A DNA stretch of 64,000 nucleotides, from contig CM074813.1 of the NCBI GenBank assembly GCA_037447605.1, positions 1,429,956 to 1,493,955 on the forward strand, written 5' to 3'. The notes under the pieces are model-generated. The model worked only from the letters and a program-made list of their open reading frames with translations, did no database searches and was not told where the DNA came from. Position 1 is the first letter of the stretch. The number at the start of each line of letters is the position of its first letter. Positions 24,267-37,139 of this stretch are shown here, one piece after another. Source of the DNA: Zygnema circumcarinatum. Taxonomy: Eukaryota; Streptophyta; Zygnematophyceae; Zygnematales; Zygnemataceae. The translations under genes and the position numbers were made by a program.

Positions 24267-27167
24267 ATGGAGCCCACGGGGACCTATATTCAGCTGAACG
24301 GCTTCCCGCTGGAGGAGGGGCGGGCGGGCCTCCCAGAGAGGAAGGCATGGCGCTGCATACCGGCGGTCGGGGCGGCGGTTTTCGCTGCTGCGCTGGTTGC
24401 AGCGGCAGTGTTTGGCGTGGTTTCAAGCGACTTGGCTAACAAGTGGATGTTTTACTGGGAAGAAGAGCCGGAGGTGCCCACGTGGACGCCTGAAAGGTGT
24501 TTCCCCGAGGCAGTTCAAGGTGGGGACTTTTTCCTTTTGTTGTTTTCATCATTTGCAGTTGTGAAAACTGCAGTTTTTGCTTTCAAAAAACTATTGTTGT
24601 GCTCTGTGGCTTATTTTTTTTTTCCCTTTCTTGTATGCCTGCAGTGCCTCGGGTGGAAGACATGTCTTTGGAGGAGAAAATTGGGCAGATGACCCAAGTG
24701 GACCAGCTGGCCCTTGGCAACGGAGATGACGTCACACGTTACTTTATTGGCTCCGTTCTCAGGTTCTTTCCTTTGCTCTGTTTGGAACATTAATCCTGAT
24801 TGCGACCAGTAGTAGCTTTAAAAGTATCACCTAAACCAACGCTTCCAATCAATTTAAGCCAATTTTTCGTAATGGTTTCATAATTTCTCGAGTTAACGAA
24901 CTGTTTTTTGGCGCCTTTCCAGCTTTGGTTTCCTATTTCTTAGCTTGCTTTTGTCCATTTTTTTACTTACCTTTTATTTTTATTTTTTACTTAATTCAAT
25001 CACAGAATCCTCACTCGCACAAAAACTAGAGACTATTAGCAATGTCTTGCAACCCCCGCCGCTCGTTTAATTCCTTGTTGTGCTTAGCCTCTATAGCTCA
25101 AACATGTCACTAACCCTTCCCCCCTCGGTCTGCTTTTCAGTGGAGGAGGCGGCTCTCCTTATTGGGGTAACAAACCGGAGGACTGGGCTGATCTGATTGA
25201 CCACTTCCAAGCGAAAGCATCCAAAACCCCCCTTCAAATCCCCATAATCTACGGAATTGACGCTGTTCACGGCCACAACAACGTCTACAAAGCGACCATT
25301 TTCCCGCACCATGTGGGACTTGGCGCCACGCGAGACCCCTCCCTTGTGCGGGAAGTGGGCGCTGTGGCCGCGCGCGAGACGGCGGCGACGGGCATTCGGT
25401 GGGCCTTCTCGCCGGCCGTATCCGTGTGCCGCGACCCGCGCTGGGGCCGCTGCTACGAGAGCTTCAGCGAACACACGGAGGTGGTGCAGGCCATGACGGC
25501 GGAGATAGACGGCTGGCAGGTGAGCTGGGCAGGCACCTCTTCGCTTTTCGCTGCTTTGGGGATGGGAATGTTGGGAGTGGGAGGATGGGAGGGGGATTAG
25601 TTCGTTTTGAGAGTTGAAGGGGGGTTGTTTTTGCGGTTTGTTTCGTGGGTTTCCTAGATAAGGGGTGTGTGTGTGTTGCTGGAACTGTGATACGCAGGAG
25701 AAAGTGAACGCAGCAGTGCACAACTTAGAAAAGGCAAAGCATTTTTTGTTTCCCTTTTGGTTTGATTCTTCCAACGCGTTTGCCTCTGCTGTCATTAATT
25801 TCTTACCGATAAATTTGAGCACATCAAGAAGACGTAAGCATTACCATCTTTGCCTAAGACATAGTTTTCCATCTCACTAATCAAGGCTTTTTTCGTGGCT
25901 TTCATTCTTGCAGGCGCGACCGACCGATCCTCGTGATTTTGCATATAATGTGAGCGGTGAAATCTTTGTTGCGGCCACAGCGAAACATTTCATTGGCGAT
26001 GGGGGCACACAGGGCGGGCAAGACCAGGGCAACACTGTGATCAGCGAGGAGGAGCTGAGGAGAGTGCATCTTCCACCGTACATTGATGCGATTCGCAAAG
26101 GAGTGCAGACTCTAATGATCAGCTACAGCTCATGGAACGGACTAAAAATGCACGGGAACTATTACCTTATCACGAAGGTTCTTAGGGACGAGCTCGGCTT
26201 CGATGGAGTGGTGGTGTCGGACTGGGAGGCCATCAACCAGCTGCCCGGAACCTACGCAGATCAAGTTCGAACCTCAGTAAATGCAGGGTTGGATATGATA
26301 ATGGTGCCAACTACATATAAGGAGTTTATTACGACCTTGAAGCGGGAAGTGTTGGAAGGCCGCGTGGCAATGTCCCGCATCGATGAAGCAGTTCGGCGAA
26401 TTCTGAAGCTAAAGACTGTGTTGGGTCTCTTTGAAAACGCGTGTGCTCCCAGGCAGCTGCTCCCCTTAGTTGGGTCGGAGCAGCATAGAGCCGTTGCCCG
26501 ACGGGCTGTACGAGAGTCCTTAGTTCTGCTGAAAAATGAGGACCGCCGAGGAGGAGGTTCTATGTTCCCTTTGCCTTTGGATGGTTCCCGTATTCTGGTG
26601 GCAGGAAGTCACAGCAACAACATTGGCCTACAGTGTGGTGGGTGGACAATCGAATGGCAGGGGGGTATCGGCAACATCACTCTGGGCACCACCATACTCC
26701 AAGCCATTCAGAAAGCTGCGGAGGGCCGAGCTCAGGTGGAGCATGTGGAGCAGCCCACGGGAGAGGAAGGAGCGGACTTTGGAGTGGTGGTAGTGGGAGA
26801 AGAGCCCTATGCTGAAACCAGTGGAGATCGCGCGGCGCTTCATCTGACTGCCTCGTCTCATGAAGCGATCGAGAGGGTCTGCGACAGCATGCCATGCATT
26901 GTCATTCTGATCTCAGGAAGACCTTTGCGGATAAAGCACCTCCTTCCGAAAATTGATGCTCTGATTGCCGCGTGGCTGCCGGGGTCTGAAGGAGATGGCA
27001 TTGCAGATGCCCTTTTTGGAAACGGAGACTTTGAGGGGCGCCTCCCTGTGACGTGGTTTCCGGAAGCCGCGGAGGCGGCGAGGTCGGCAGACAACGACCC
27101 GGCAATGGCGCTGTTTCCGTTCGGGTTCGGTTTGAACAAAGAAGGCGAACAGTTGTCGCAGTTGTAG
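24267..27167 (+). CDS. GH3 family beta-glucosidase / exo-beta-glucanase, N-terminally membrane anchored
   Basis: This encodes a glycoside hydrolase of family 3, related to plant beta-D-glucan exohydrolases that act on wall glucans. Four exons (24267-24519, 24645-24762, 25141-25519, 25914-27167) give 667 aa. Residues 1-30 are hydrophilic, then 31-52 (IPAVGAAVFAAALVAAAVFG) form one hydrophobic helix, as in a type II signal anchor. The GH3 N-domain includes GIDAVHGHNN and DPRWGRCYES. KHFIGDGGT follows. The nucleophile is the Asp in GVVVSDWEAI, about residue 353. The C-terminal domain has VGEEPYAETSGD near 546, matching the region of the acid/base Glu. The catalytic parts look intact. The leader is purine-rich and the upstream region is rich in G-boxes. 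The substrate cannot be told from sequence. Confidence 0.93.
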
Positions 27168-29534
27168 ACGGGTCACAGCTGCAAGTATTGGAGGAAAGTG
27201 GGTTTTTTTTGCTATTGAGAATTGAGAGATGTGTGATTTTTTAAAAATTCTCTCGTCTGATTCGAAATATGGCCCGGTAGTAGGGATATGTGACACGATA
27301 GGAAGCAACCAATTCTTTATTATATAAAATAATTATTATTTTTGTTTAGGGGACGAGGGAAAACGATGTGCAGTTTTAGGATAAGTCCAACCACATCGAT
27401 GTAAATGTCAGCCTTTGTGCACATTTTTATATGAACATGTGGCGAATACTTTGACAGCTTACAGCTCTTTCGAGGCATGTGATGTGAATGGTTCAAATGG
27501 GCGATACAGTATTCAGGACACAAATAATTCTCTCTCTTTGCTAGAACGAACATGACAAGGTACATAAGCGTTCTTTTGTTGAACCAGAAAGCAATGCCTT
27601 CAAAAAAATTATATCCAGACCAGACATGATCAAAATGCAAGCAAGCGAAAGATGGGGACTTGGAGAGTGAAAATTAGATTTTTTTCAAACCAAGTATAAC
27701 TTTCCAAAGGTGGTGGCAGAGTAGCAGACCTGAAGGTCTCTCTGTAAATGGGTACGCTGTACTTATTTTAAGGACATCATTTGAGTACAACATTGTACTC
27801 ATTTAGAGGTGCCCCCCCGGCTGAAGACTTAACTATAGCCCTACATTGTGCAGAAATAACAAAATGATGTGGCATTGATTGCATACATGGCTGGCGATGC
27901 CATCAAATGTACATGAACAAAATCATCATCTTCGGGAACCACGAGGAACTGGCCACAAAGGATCCAAGAACAAAAGGAAAAAAGCTATGAGCGCAAACCA
28001 CGTCTTGGCCCAACAACTCTTCAGCCTTCCTACAAACAGTTCCAAGTGGAGGGTGGATGGATCTATGTTTCCTAGTTAATGTACGTCATTTACGGGAAAG
28101 TTACGTCACTGGGCTGTGACGTTCTGTTTCACGGCGCGGACGGTCCGCGTGTTCATAAAACTCCGTCCGCTCGGCTTCCCCCCTCCCACTCTCGCAAACC
28201 TCCGTACAACTCGTACGGTCGAGACAGCAGATTATTCCAATACCGTACGGTTCACAAACGACAGACAAATATACGGACATTGTCTGTACGGAACCTGCCA
28301 ACCGTCACCTTGTAGTCCGCGGCCCGTGAGCCCCGGCTGTAGATTCGAACGGGATGTCAAGCGTGGGAAGTCACTCCACCCCTGTAGCGCCGCTACAGCC
28401 GCACCATTTGCCGCCTTTGTCTTGCCGCCTGCCCGCCGGCGGCCAAAATTTGTCACATCGGACGGCTGGGGACGTCGCGCCTGGCGGCAGCCAACGGAGG
28501 GCCGTCGATGGTTCGCCCTCTGACAGACAAAACGGACCCATCGTTCAGCCTTTCTCTGGGGTTGGAGGCACACGCATCAGGGAGGGGCCCTGCTTGGCTC
28601 AGAGAAATGGAAGTGGCATTGATCACCTCTTCAGAGAGGTTTGTTTCACAGCGTGAGAATGTGCCGATAGCGGGTTCAAGAGAGGCTTCAGATTACACAG
28701 TCCCACGCACAGCAAGCAAAGCAAACTTTCATATCGCACGACCATCACGTTTGGTTTCATTAGTACGAAGGAAGACAATTGGCTAATAAGCGGTTTGCAT
28801 GTGCGCCGTGTCTCAAGCCGTAGCTAATCCGCATCCCCTCCCCATCCTTTTTCCCCCTTCCTCTTCCTCCCCTCTCGGAAGAAAGGAAAGGCGCCGCTCC
28901 TGACTCCCAGAACTGAACTGAACTGAACTGAGGCAGACTTGAGTCTGCCTCAAGCAAAAAGGCTGACGAACTTTATTGAGCTTCTCGCTCGGACTTCTGG
29001 GAGCGATCCCGCCGCTGCTCCCTCCACCCTCTCTGCCTTTCAGCCTTACATGGAGGCAGCTCCACAGGCTATATATATATATATATAAGTACAGTGCCCA
29101 GAGCTGGTTCCGCAGAATCGACTTCAGCCTCTCCTCCCTCGTTGCAACACAACCCCCCCCCCCCCCCCCTCCCCAATATTTCCTATATCTATCCAGATAT
29201 ATCTATCTTCCCCTGCCCTTACACTAAAGTGGATGCATCTCCACACCTTATTCCCGACTGGCTGGGTGCGCAGCACTCCAGCTCCAGCAATGAAGGTAAG
29301 ACAGCTCTCCTCTCTCTATGCACATCCTCCCTGTCCATCGTTGGGAGCACTCAAACCCTAATTTTGTCCGCCCCTTTCTGCACAGCCTACACGCACCTTC
29401 ACAGCCGTCCTCACGCACTGCCAATATCTACACGACAGGTCCCAAAGGCTACAGCTGGCCGGGGCGCTACTGCATTCTCTAGACTGAACTGAACTGATCC
29501 GTTGAACCATAACTGAACTGAAACTCGAGGGCGT
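27168..29534. other. Intergenic between GH3 and ITPK (convergent 3' ends)
   Basis: Both flanking genes end here, so the stretch holds two 3' UTRs. No other gene is recognised. A SINE-like repeat copy lies near 27850-27990. A TGAAC tandem repeat lies at about 28914-28931 and an AT repeat at about 29071-29088. The short open frames carry no motifs. Confidence 0.6.
27850..27990 (+). repeat. SINE-like dispersed repeat, copy 1
   Basis: It shares GGAACCACGAGGAACTGG and CACAAAGGATCCAAGAACAA with copies near 40515-40700, 46585-46700 and 51220-51305. Two of those also share an upstream block with GCCATCAAATG and ACATGAACAAA. The copies end in an A-rich tail (AAAGGAAAAAAG here). There is no coding capacity. 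A SINE is an inference; no polymerase III promoter boxes were confirmed. Confidence 0.5.
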
Positions 29535-32500
29535 CTATTCTCTACAGTCGGACTCTTTGTTTTTTCGTTGTGCCAATCGCAACAAAAAATCTGTGAAAAC
29601 CAGCTCGTACTCCGGCATCTTTCCATAGCCTGCCTCCACGCCATGAACAGAGAGACAAAAACACCCATCAGAATAGCAACAAACCCTTCAACTTCGTGTA
29701 CTTCGACGGACCTGAACCCTCTTACGACAAAAGGCAGGCCGATCCAAAGCTTATCAAAGCTAACCAAAAGCAACTATAGTTCAGATAAGACCCGTTAGCA
29801 ATTGGAATTCAAACGAACCTTGAGCAGAGCAAAGCAATGAGGATGGAGAGAGGTGGGACGAAGGGAGAAAAGGCTTAACGAGATGCCATCCTCACCTGGA
29901 AAATAATTGATGTCAATAACATAATAATCATCTCCAGAACCGTCTTTGCGGATAATGTCCATATTAAAAAGCCTTAAACCCTGCAGCCATATCATGTCAA
30001 TGAGTTCAGAAACTCGTTCCCTCATTGCAATAAGTTTCTCCCTTTCTACCCAACCACCAATCCCCTCCCTTCCCCACTTTCTCACATGCTCGCAACACAC
30101 AACACGAGAACAATAGAACCCGGAATTCGTCCGTGGACTATTATAAAACAACACAACCTTTTTTCAGACATCACTTCAAGAGTAAGTTGTGCCCCTTACC
30201 AATCTTCGACGGACCTCCGCAGCCAAAGCATGTAGTAATCGCTCCGGGGGAAGCTCTGTCAGGATAGAAAGATGAAATTTGCCAGCCAGGTTAGACATTG
30301 GAATCCCACACTTTATGCCTCTCCCGCTCCACTATCAGAACAATTTTTGTTTCCCAATGCATTTTCAATATTCCTGCGTCATTTCCCCTCGTAAAGATGC
30401 AAGAAGGACAGACCACACGGCAGACAGGCTCAAACTATGTAAATGATCACACCACCCAACGTGCAGTCTAAAAAACCAACTACGATCAGCCCCATGGCAC
30501 TGAAACGTGCGAGAGCTAAGACAAAAGATAGTCAGAGAGGTGAGTGAAGAGACTGTTCTAACACACCTGCAGCTTCATTCAACTTCCATCGAGCTGCTGC
30601 AGCCGCAGCATTGCTCGATACGCGAGCGAAGGGCATGAGAGCATGATGACATCGCTGCCCTTCATGGACATCAGGAAGTGATAATCTTCGAACCACTCGC
30701 ACCGAATCACCTATTACATATACTTTGAATAACACGCCTCCTGCACTCCAGGATTTACAACAAAAACTTTGTGATTCATGGGCTTCCAAACCACCAACTT
30801 CATTAGCATTAGGCATTCCACATCCATCAAGCAAGATCGTCTTTCCAGACATATACAAACTTAAACGAACTGTAGCAAGCATGCTCCGCATGCCAGGCTG
30901 ACAGAAGAAGCACTATGTATGCAACTAGTTAATATAGTTCAAATGCAAAAATGGATGTCGAGAGCTACCGAATGCACCACCTGTCAGCATGTTGAGGTCA
31001 AAATGATAAGCACACTAACCGTGATTGACAAACTCTTGAAGGACAAGGGGCGGGTCTAGGGTAGGCAGACAGCTTTCGTCGTGAGCCAGCCACATTGCAT
31101 GTGATTTGGGACTGCCGTCTGCTACAAGGGGCTTCACAACTGCAGACAGACAACCAAAAAACATAAGCATCATGAATCACTGACCTATACACTCACATGA
31201 GAGGGAAGAAAGAGGGAAAGAGCTACCATCAAGAGAAGGAGATGTGGAAAACAAGGGAGCTAAGAAGATATCGGATCAGGAAGGAAGAGCTGCGTGCAAC
31301 ACTAAAGTTAAAAGCTGCGCTTTTCAGACGGACGATGACACATGCTCTCGACATATCCACAGAAAAATAACACTAACCTAGAGGGAACTTCAGTCCTGCT
31401 TTATGCACAAGAGACGGAATGGTGGAAGGTTCTCCAACCACGACCAGCTGCTTAGGCACCCCCACTTTTCCTGTAGCCATAGAGTCACAGCCAGTACACT
31501 AGTCAGAATAGGAAAGCCAGAAAAGGACAGAATCTGATGTCCAATGTACAACACCTTCAAGGCCAACGAAGAAACTGAAAGAACGCATACCTAGGACGCA
31601 TTTCTAACATAGGAAAAAAGACGGCAGTGGTTCGTTTCTCTGTAAAGTCGACGACAGGAAGCTGAGGCAATTTGCAGGCTGGAGAACTAACCACCATAAT
31701 GTCGGAGGTCCACATCAGCTACTGCTTGTAGCATGGACTGCCGACTGCGAAGGTGCTGGATTGCCTCTGGCGAATCCAGAACTGTGGAGGAGGGGTACTT
31801 GTTCACGTAGTCCTGAGAAAGCAAGAAACATAGAACCAGGAATCAGATATTCGCCCAGACTCGTTCACATCTTGGTAAACCTCCAAGAGGTCCGGCCCCC
31901 AGCCAATACATTACCTCACCGAGAAGTCGAATCCCCAAATTACCCAACTCTAAACACGTATAATTCTACCAACGGTCGTGAGTATCACGAGACATCTACC
32001 CTAAGATTTCAGGTCCTCTGCTTGAGCTAAACTACACGCGACAGGACATAGAACTATTTGCTCAGAATGGCAGCATGTGCACGAATTGCTTCCATACGAT
32101 GTCGGTGGCACCCCTTTCAGAAGGAGCATTCAAACTGCGCCCTTCTGTCACATTTAGCCATGGACGGCAGTGTGTGACCCTACAATTACGCACAGCTCTT
32201 TAAACAGCAGAGGTTCCATACGACCCTTCCCACAAGTAGAGACAAACGAGTACAAGAAGACCAATCAGCATGAAGGAGAAGGAAGTGCATTACTTACTTC
32301 GAGCTCTTGTCGCCATTCCTTTCCAGTCAGCTGTATCCAACAAAAACACATTCTCGAGTTTAGACTGCCGAACAACCAAAACTAGCCCAAACGGTAAAGT
32401 AATGAACTTGACTTCTCTCACCAATCCTTCCAAGGATCCAGCTGGTCATTTGTAGCCCTCACCTTGTGGAGAATAACGTCAAACGGCCCCTGCTCTACGA

Positions 32501-33119
32501 GAGGAATGCTGCGATCAATCTCGACCAGGCTAATACCCTTACTCCTGCAGTCAATACACCCGAAACTCGTATAAATACGGCGACATCGTAAAACCATGTC
32601 CAAAAGCCTACTCACGAAGTTACTGAACCAAAACAAGCATTCGCGCAGACCTTCTCCCCTCTCCCTCTCCCTCCCTCCTCTCACACCCTTGTCCCCGCCC
32701 TTCCCTCCCCACTCGCCCTCCGCTCCCATTTCCGACGCCTCCCTCTTCCTCTCCTTCATCCCACCTTCCATGGCCCTGCCCTCTCCATGCCTTTCCTCTC
32801 CTTCCTCTTTCCGTCCGTACCCAAGGCACTCCACGCAGTACTAGAAACATGCCTTCATCAGTCTCTCCTTTCCATTGCAGACATTCTCTGACCTTGTGAG
32901 CGCGAGCAGCTTGGGCTGAATGAAGCTCTTCGTCTTCTTCTTGGTGAGAGCAAACCCGACGACGAAGCCGCGCTGCTCCGCCGCCGTGTCGTGCGGAGGG
33001 CCCGCCTCGGAGCACGGCGGAGGCCTCCGCATCCTCCCGTCGAGGTCAGCGCGGAGAGGAGCCACTCTTGCTGATGCGGATCTCCCCTTGGCCATGGCGT
33101 CTCCTACGACGAGGCGCAT
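29535..33119 (-). CDS. ITPK1: Inositol-tetrakisphosphate 1-kinase (ITPK)
   Basis: This encodes an ATP-grasp kinase of inositol tris- and tetrakisphosphates, feeding phytate and inositol pyrophosphate synthesis in plants. Ten minus-strand exons (32893-33119, 32463-32544, 32298-32330, 31695-31812, 31378-31470, 31020-31139, 30567-30740, 30200-30255, 29896-29980, 29535-29629) sum to 361 codons including stop. Motifs in order: [32 protein letters not shown] in a 33-nt microexon, [55 protein letters not shown], and the metal-binding DINYFPG near residue 325. The C-terminus YGKMPEYE with FTDFL matches the family. The length is near the usual 320-350 aa. The first ATG is 33119. A second in-frame ATG at 33095 has a better context (GCCATGGCC). 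No frame breaks are seen. Confidence 0.95.
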
Positions 33120-36100
33120 GGCATTCTCAGCGTCTCCTTCCTGCTGGCCTTTCTTTCCACTCTTTCTGCCTCCTTTCAACTTTCTCTGCTTCAATTCCGT
33201 AACCGTTCCTTAAAACAGTGTTCAGCCGAGCAATGTCCCAAACGCTGACAACGAATTGCGCTGACTCTGCGCCTTTCTTTCGACAAAAGATGATCCGTTT
33301 CGTGCACAAACCCTAACAAATGAACCCTGCTCTGCTCTGCTTTGCCTGCCTGCCACGAGTACTTCCACCTAACGCTCCCCCAAGAGGCTCTATCTATCTA
33401 TATGAGCGCAGGAGGCACAGCCATGGCTGCTCCCTGTCCCTGGCAGCCGCGGACGACCTGCAGACTTGCGAGCTTGCAGGCTTGCAGGCTTGCAGGCTTG
33501 CAGGCTTGCAGGCTTCAGGGCCTGCACCTTCCCTGCCTGCCTGCCTGCCTGCCTGCCAGGGGATACAAATAAAACCCTGTTGGCGTCCGCCAAAAATATA
33601 TACCGCGGTGCGCGCCTGCAAATGAAATTCGGAAAATATCGACGGCGGCGCTACCAGAAAAAGCGGATATTCGCCCTAAAAAATCCACCGAATTTAAAAA
33701 AAGATCCGCCGGCGACTGGGAGGGCACCACGTGGCTGCAGTTGGGCGGAGATCTCCGTGGCGTGCCGCGGACGACAGGCCGATCGGACGGCTCATAGCGA
33801 AGGATCGGGCCTGGTACGGGGACCAGGAAGATCGGACGGCTGGGAGGGACCGGTGTGGCGAGTGGAACCGGCATTCCGCGATGCTGTTTGGAACAAGGCG
33901 GTGGTGAAAAATGTGCGCTCGGGTTGACATGAATTTTTGAGCTGTTCGAGTTTGGGTATAAAGGGGATGTATGCGTATTTCGGGCAGATGAAAAAGGTTC
34001 CACTCTTGCTCGGGCAGTTTCCTTTCAAGAGTGCGAACAAAATTGAAGTCTTTTTGATTTGTCTTTTTTATTGCAAATTCTTTCCCCTTTCACGGTTTTT
34101 CACGGGCAGTTCTTGACCGAGGCGCGCAGATGAACGGCCGGAATCTCTCGGGGAATCGGAAAGGCAGGATGACCAAATGCGTAATAACTTACGTACTTTT
34201 TTTCATTGCATTATTTCGCTGCCCGCAATCCCTTCGTTGACGCCAAACGCCCCTTGCTCCCTTCCAATCATTGGCGTGCCACGTCGGATTCGTACATTCG
34301 CGAGGGGCAGCGCTCGCATTATACCATTTTGATACGCTCCGCCTTTCCCCAGCCACTCACAAACCGCCACGTGTGTAGGCGGCGGCGCTAGCTGCCAGTT
34401 TCCGCGAATCGGCGCCGCCCGCCCCCGCCTGTCCGTTTGGCGCACGTGGCCGCCAAGCTGACGATGGCGATTGCGCATTACTCATTGGCGTCGGCGCGCA
34501 GAAAGTCCCCATGTGACGTGACGATTTGCAAGACGTGGCAGAGGCTCCTGCCTGGGATTGTGCGTACGGACGGTCGAGATGGCAGGCTGGACATGCGCCC
34601 TCGCTGGCCGTACGACGGCTCGGTACGGTCGGCGACATCCTGCCATCCGTACCGGTAGCGTGCCCGAAAGACCGTACCGTACGGCAACAGAACGAGGTGC
34701 AGTTTAGTAGGCTCTCGCTTGAGGCTGTGATTGGCGCGGAGGGTGCGCAATGAAGCTCCAATTGCGCTTATGGCGATGTGGTGGTCCAACGACGTGGTTA
34801 TGCCCCGAACTTTTTGGTGTTGGGAGGGAGCGAGGCCATCCATCGCATGCCGACGCTGGCAAAAACCCTAAAAACCCTCCGAGGCCCTGCATTGCGCGAC
34901 AAGCGGTTGACCGGCTGTGCGCGCCGCGCTTCCTTCCGCAATCATCCAGCATCCTCCGCCAGCCGCTCACCCTTCTTCCACTCCCCTCGCCCACCGGCGC
35001 CATCTCTCTCTCTCTTACAAGGGGCGCGAGCTGCAAGCATGCTCGCTTTGACTAATTGCCTCGCGAGCGAGCGAGCCAAGCCGGCCGTCCTGCCCGGCCC
35101 CGGCATAGGGCTCTGCGCCGTACCGTACCGTACCGTACTCGTCGGCTTCGAGCTTCGAGCAAAAGCAAACGGGCAGTGCGTCACGTCACGCTGAAAGTCC
35201 AGTCCCCTTCAGCACCATACGGCGCTGCAGAAAGCCGTCGATCCAGTGCATCCAACGGTCGATATCGGATTTTTCATATCCGTCACGTGGCCGACACGTG
35301 GCCTGCCCTCGGCTGCCTTTTCCTCCAATCTTATTCTCTCACGATGTGCGACCAATTGTCAAGCGCCACGTGTCGCACCTTACCTCTGTCGACTACTGTT
35401 CGGCCGGGCCGGCCCCCTCTGGCTCGCCGGCCGAACCAAACCCGGACACGTGACCAGCGCAGGTCTATACATGGGCCAATCCCATCATGCCACGTAGAGC
35501 AAGAAACTTGTCGTTTCATTTTGGCTCTGTACGGTGGATTTTGAAGGGGTACGGTACGACAGCGCAAGATAAGGTTTCGTACAGTCTACAAGACGACAAG
35601 CGGCATTCGACTTGTTCCGCGTGCAAGATTCGCACAATCTGATCAGATTCCCAAGAATCTTTTCCTTTTTAATCATTTTTTTAGGGGCACCAAGCACCTT
35701 TGAAGTTGAACTCTGGAATTTTGGGACATTGGAGGTGAAAAGGACAGCTTGCTGACGCAATACCAACGTCACACTTTCCGGTTTCTGGTGGAAAACCCGC
35801 GGGAGCAAGTTACAAACTTTGGCTTTTTCGTTCTTCCGACCTTAAACCATGACCTAATTTGCCTTAGAGGACGACAGGACCAGGTTTCCAGGCTCCCAAA
35901 AAAGGAGGGAAAAAAAATGAGAATGATACTGCACCCCCCAAATTTGAATATCCCACCCCCCATTTTGAAAAAATTGCTCTCCCATTATGGTTACCCCGCC
36001 CCCTTATTTTGGATACTTCACCCCTATTAGGGGGAGTCAGACCTTGACCATCGCCCGCGGAATTGAAAGATTCCTCCGGCGGAAAGGTATTGATTTCGAT

Positions 36101-36330
36101 TTCAGAATTCGGATCGGAAACCGCGGCTCCCCCCGAACCTGTCTGTCCCGTCCGTACTTCGAAATAGGTTACAAAAATGAGATACAGGCTCGGCGCCCGA
36201 GCCTGTCGAAAGTCCAATTTTGGCGAAAAAGGCCTGCCGTACAACGCGGAATTGGCCCGACGGCCTCGCGGAATTGGTTTGGCGCTGGTCAAGGTGAGTC
36301 AAAAACCCTACAAACCCTGTAGCAGTAATA
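33120..36330. other. Intergenic, ITPK upstream side; no gene recognised
   Basis: The region just right of 33119 should hold the ITPK promoter. Tandem GCTTGCAG units lie at about 33470-33517 and CTGC units at about 33533-33556. CACGTG sites occur at about 33729, 34370, 34443, 35284, 35296, 35368 and 35445. Palindromic CGTACGG/CCGTACCG runs lie at 34560-34690 and 35115-35140. A G-rich minisatellite-like segment is at 35930-36030. Open frames here carry no family motif. Confidence 0.55.
33470..33517. repeat. GCTTGCAG octamer tandem repeat
   Basis: About six units of GCTTGCAG, followed 20 bp later by a short CTGC repeat (33533-33556). It lies upstream of the ITPK gene. Confidence 0.9.
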
Positions 36331-36333
36331 GCA

Positions 36334-36860
36334 TAAAAGCAAAAGCAGAAAAAGCAGCACCACAAAAAGCAGCAGCAGCAGCATCAACTATAGCAGCAGC
36401 ATAAACAGCAGCAACAGCAGCAACAGTAGAAAAAGAGGCAATAGCAGCAGCAGCAGCAAGAGTAACAGCAACACTGCAATAGCAATAACAGCAAAAAAAG
36501 AAGCAGCAGCAGGAGCAGCAGCGGGAGCAGCAAGAGCAGCAACATCAGCAACAGCAGCAACAGCAGCAATAGCAGCAATAGCAGCAATAGCAGCAATAGC
36601 AGCAGGAGAAAAAGCAAGAGCAGAAAAAGCAGCAACAGTGTCAACAGCAACAGCAATAGCAGAAGAAAAAGCAGCAGCACAAAAAACAACAACGACATCA
36701 ACAGCAGCAGCAAGAGCAGCAGCACGAACAGCAGCAAGAACAGCAGCAGCAGAAATAGCAAAAGGAGCAACAAAAAAAGCAGGAGCAAAAAAAGGAGCAA
36801 CAACAGCAACAACAACAACAGCAGCAACAGCAGCAAGGGAGACAAGGGAGGCATGGGCAA
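36334..36860. repeat. AGC/AAC triplet-rich tract
   Basis: About 530 bp built from AGC, AAC, AAT and AAA triplets without a fixed higher-order unit. All frames of one strand stay open, giving poly-Leu, poly-Ala or poly-Gln translations that are not credible proteins. A related AGC-rich block continues at 37310-37460. Confidence 0.9.
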
Positions 36861-37034
36861 GGGCAAGGGAGGCAGGAGCAGGGGCAATATGGTATACAAG
36901 GTATTCAAAGTTTTGAAAGAAACACAAAAAACAAAAAAAGCAACTAAGATAAATAACCACAAATATTTTACATCAAATGCACAAACACAAACACTATATA
37001 TGAATCAAAATAAACAAATGAAAAAATAGTACGA

Positions 37035-37104
37035 GTCGAAGAGGGGATTTGAACCCCTTTATTACTGTTTTGCAACAGTTGCATAACCAATTTGCCACTT
37101 CGAC
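37035..37104 (-). tRNA. tRNA-like gene, possibly tRNA-Cys(GCA), irregular anticodon arm
   Basis: On the minus strand the ends pair perfectly over 7 bp (GTCGAAG with CTTCGAC). The T arm is a perfect 5-bp stem with loop TTCAAAT. A D arm with GCA/TGC and loop GG is present. The anticodon arm is irregular: ACTGT/ACAGT pairs over 5 bp but leaves a 6-nt loop TGCAAA, or ACTG/CAGT leaves an 8-nt loop TTGCAAAA. TTGCAAA suggests anticodon GCA (Cys), but this is not certain. It could be a functional gene with an unusual loop, an organelle-derived copy or a pseudogene. No intron or poly-T terminator was confirmed. Confidence 0.55.
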
Positions 37105-37139
37105 TTAATGGGGAGGGGGAGGAATAACACACAGTCATA

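Noticed and set aside
33120-33194. N-terminal extension of ITPK to 33194
   Set aside because: That start is a TTG codon. In-frame ATGs occur only at 33119 and 33095, and the conserved sequence starts later.
36384-36962. 190-aa poly-Leu and poly-Ala open frames on the minus strand
   Set aside because: They arise from the AGC/AAC triplet tract and carry no motif.
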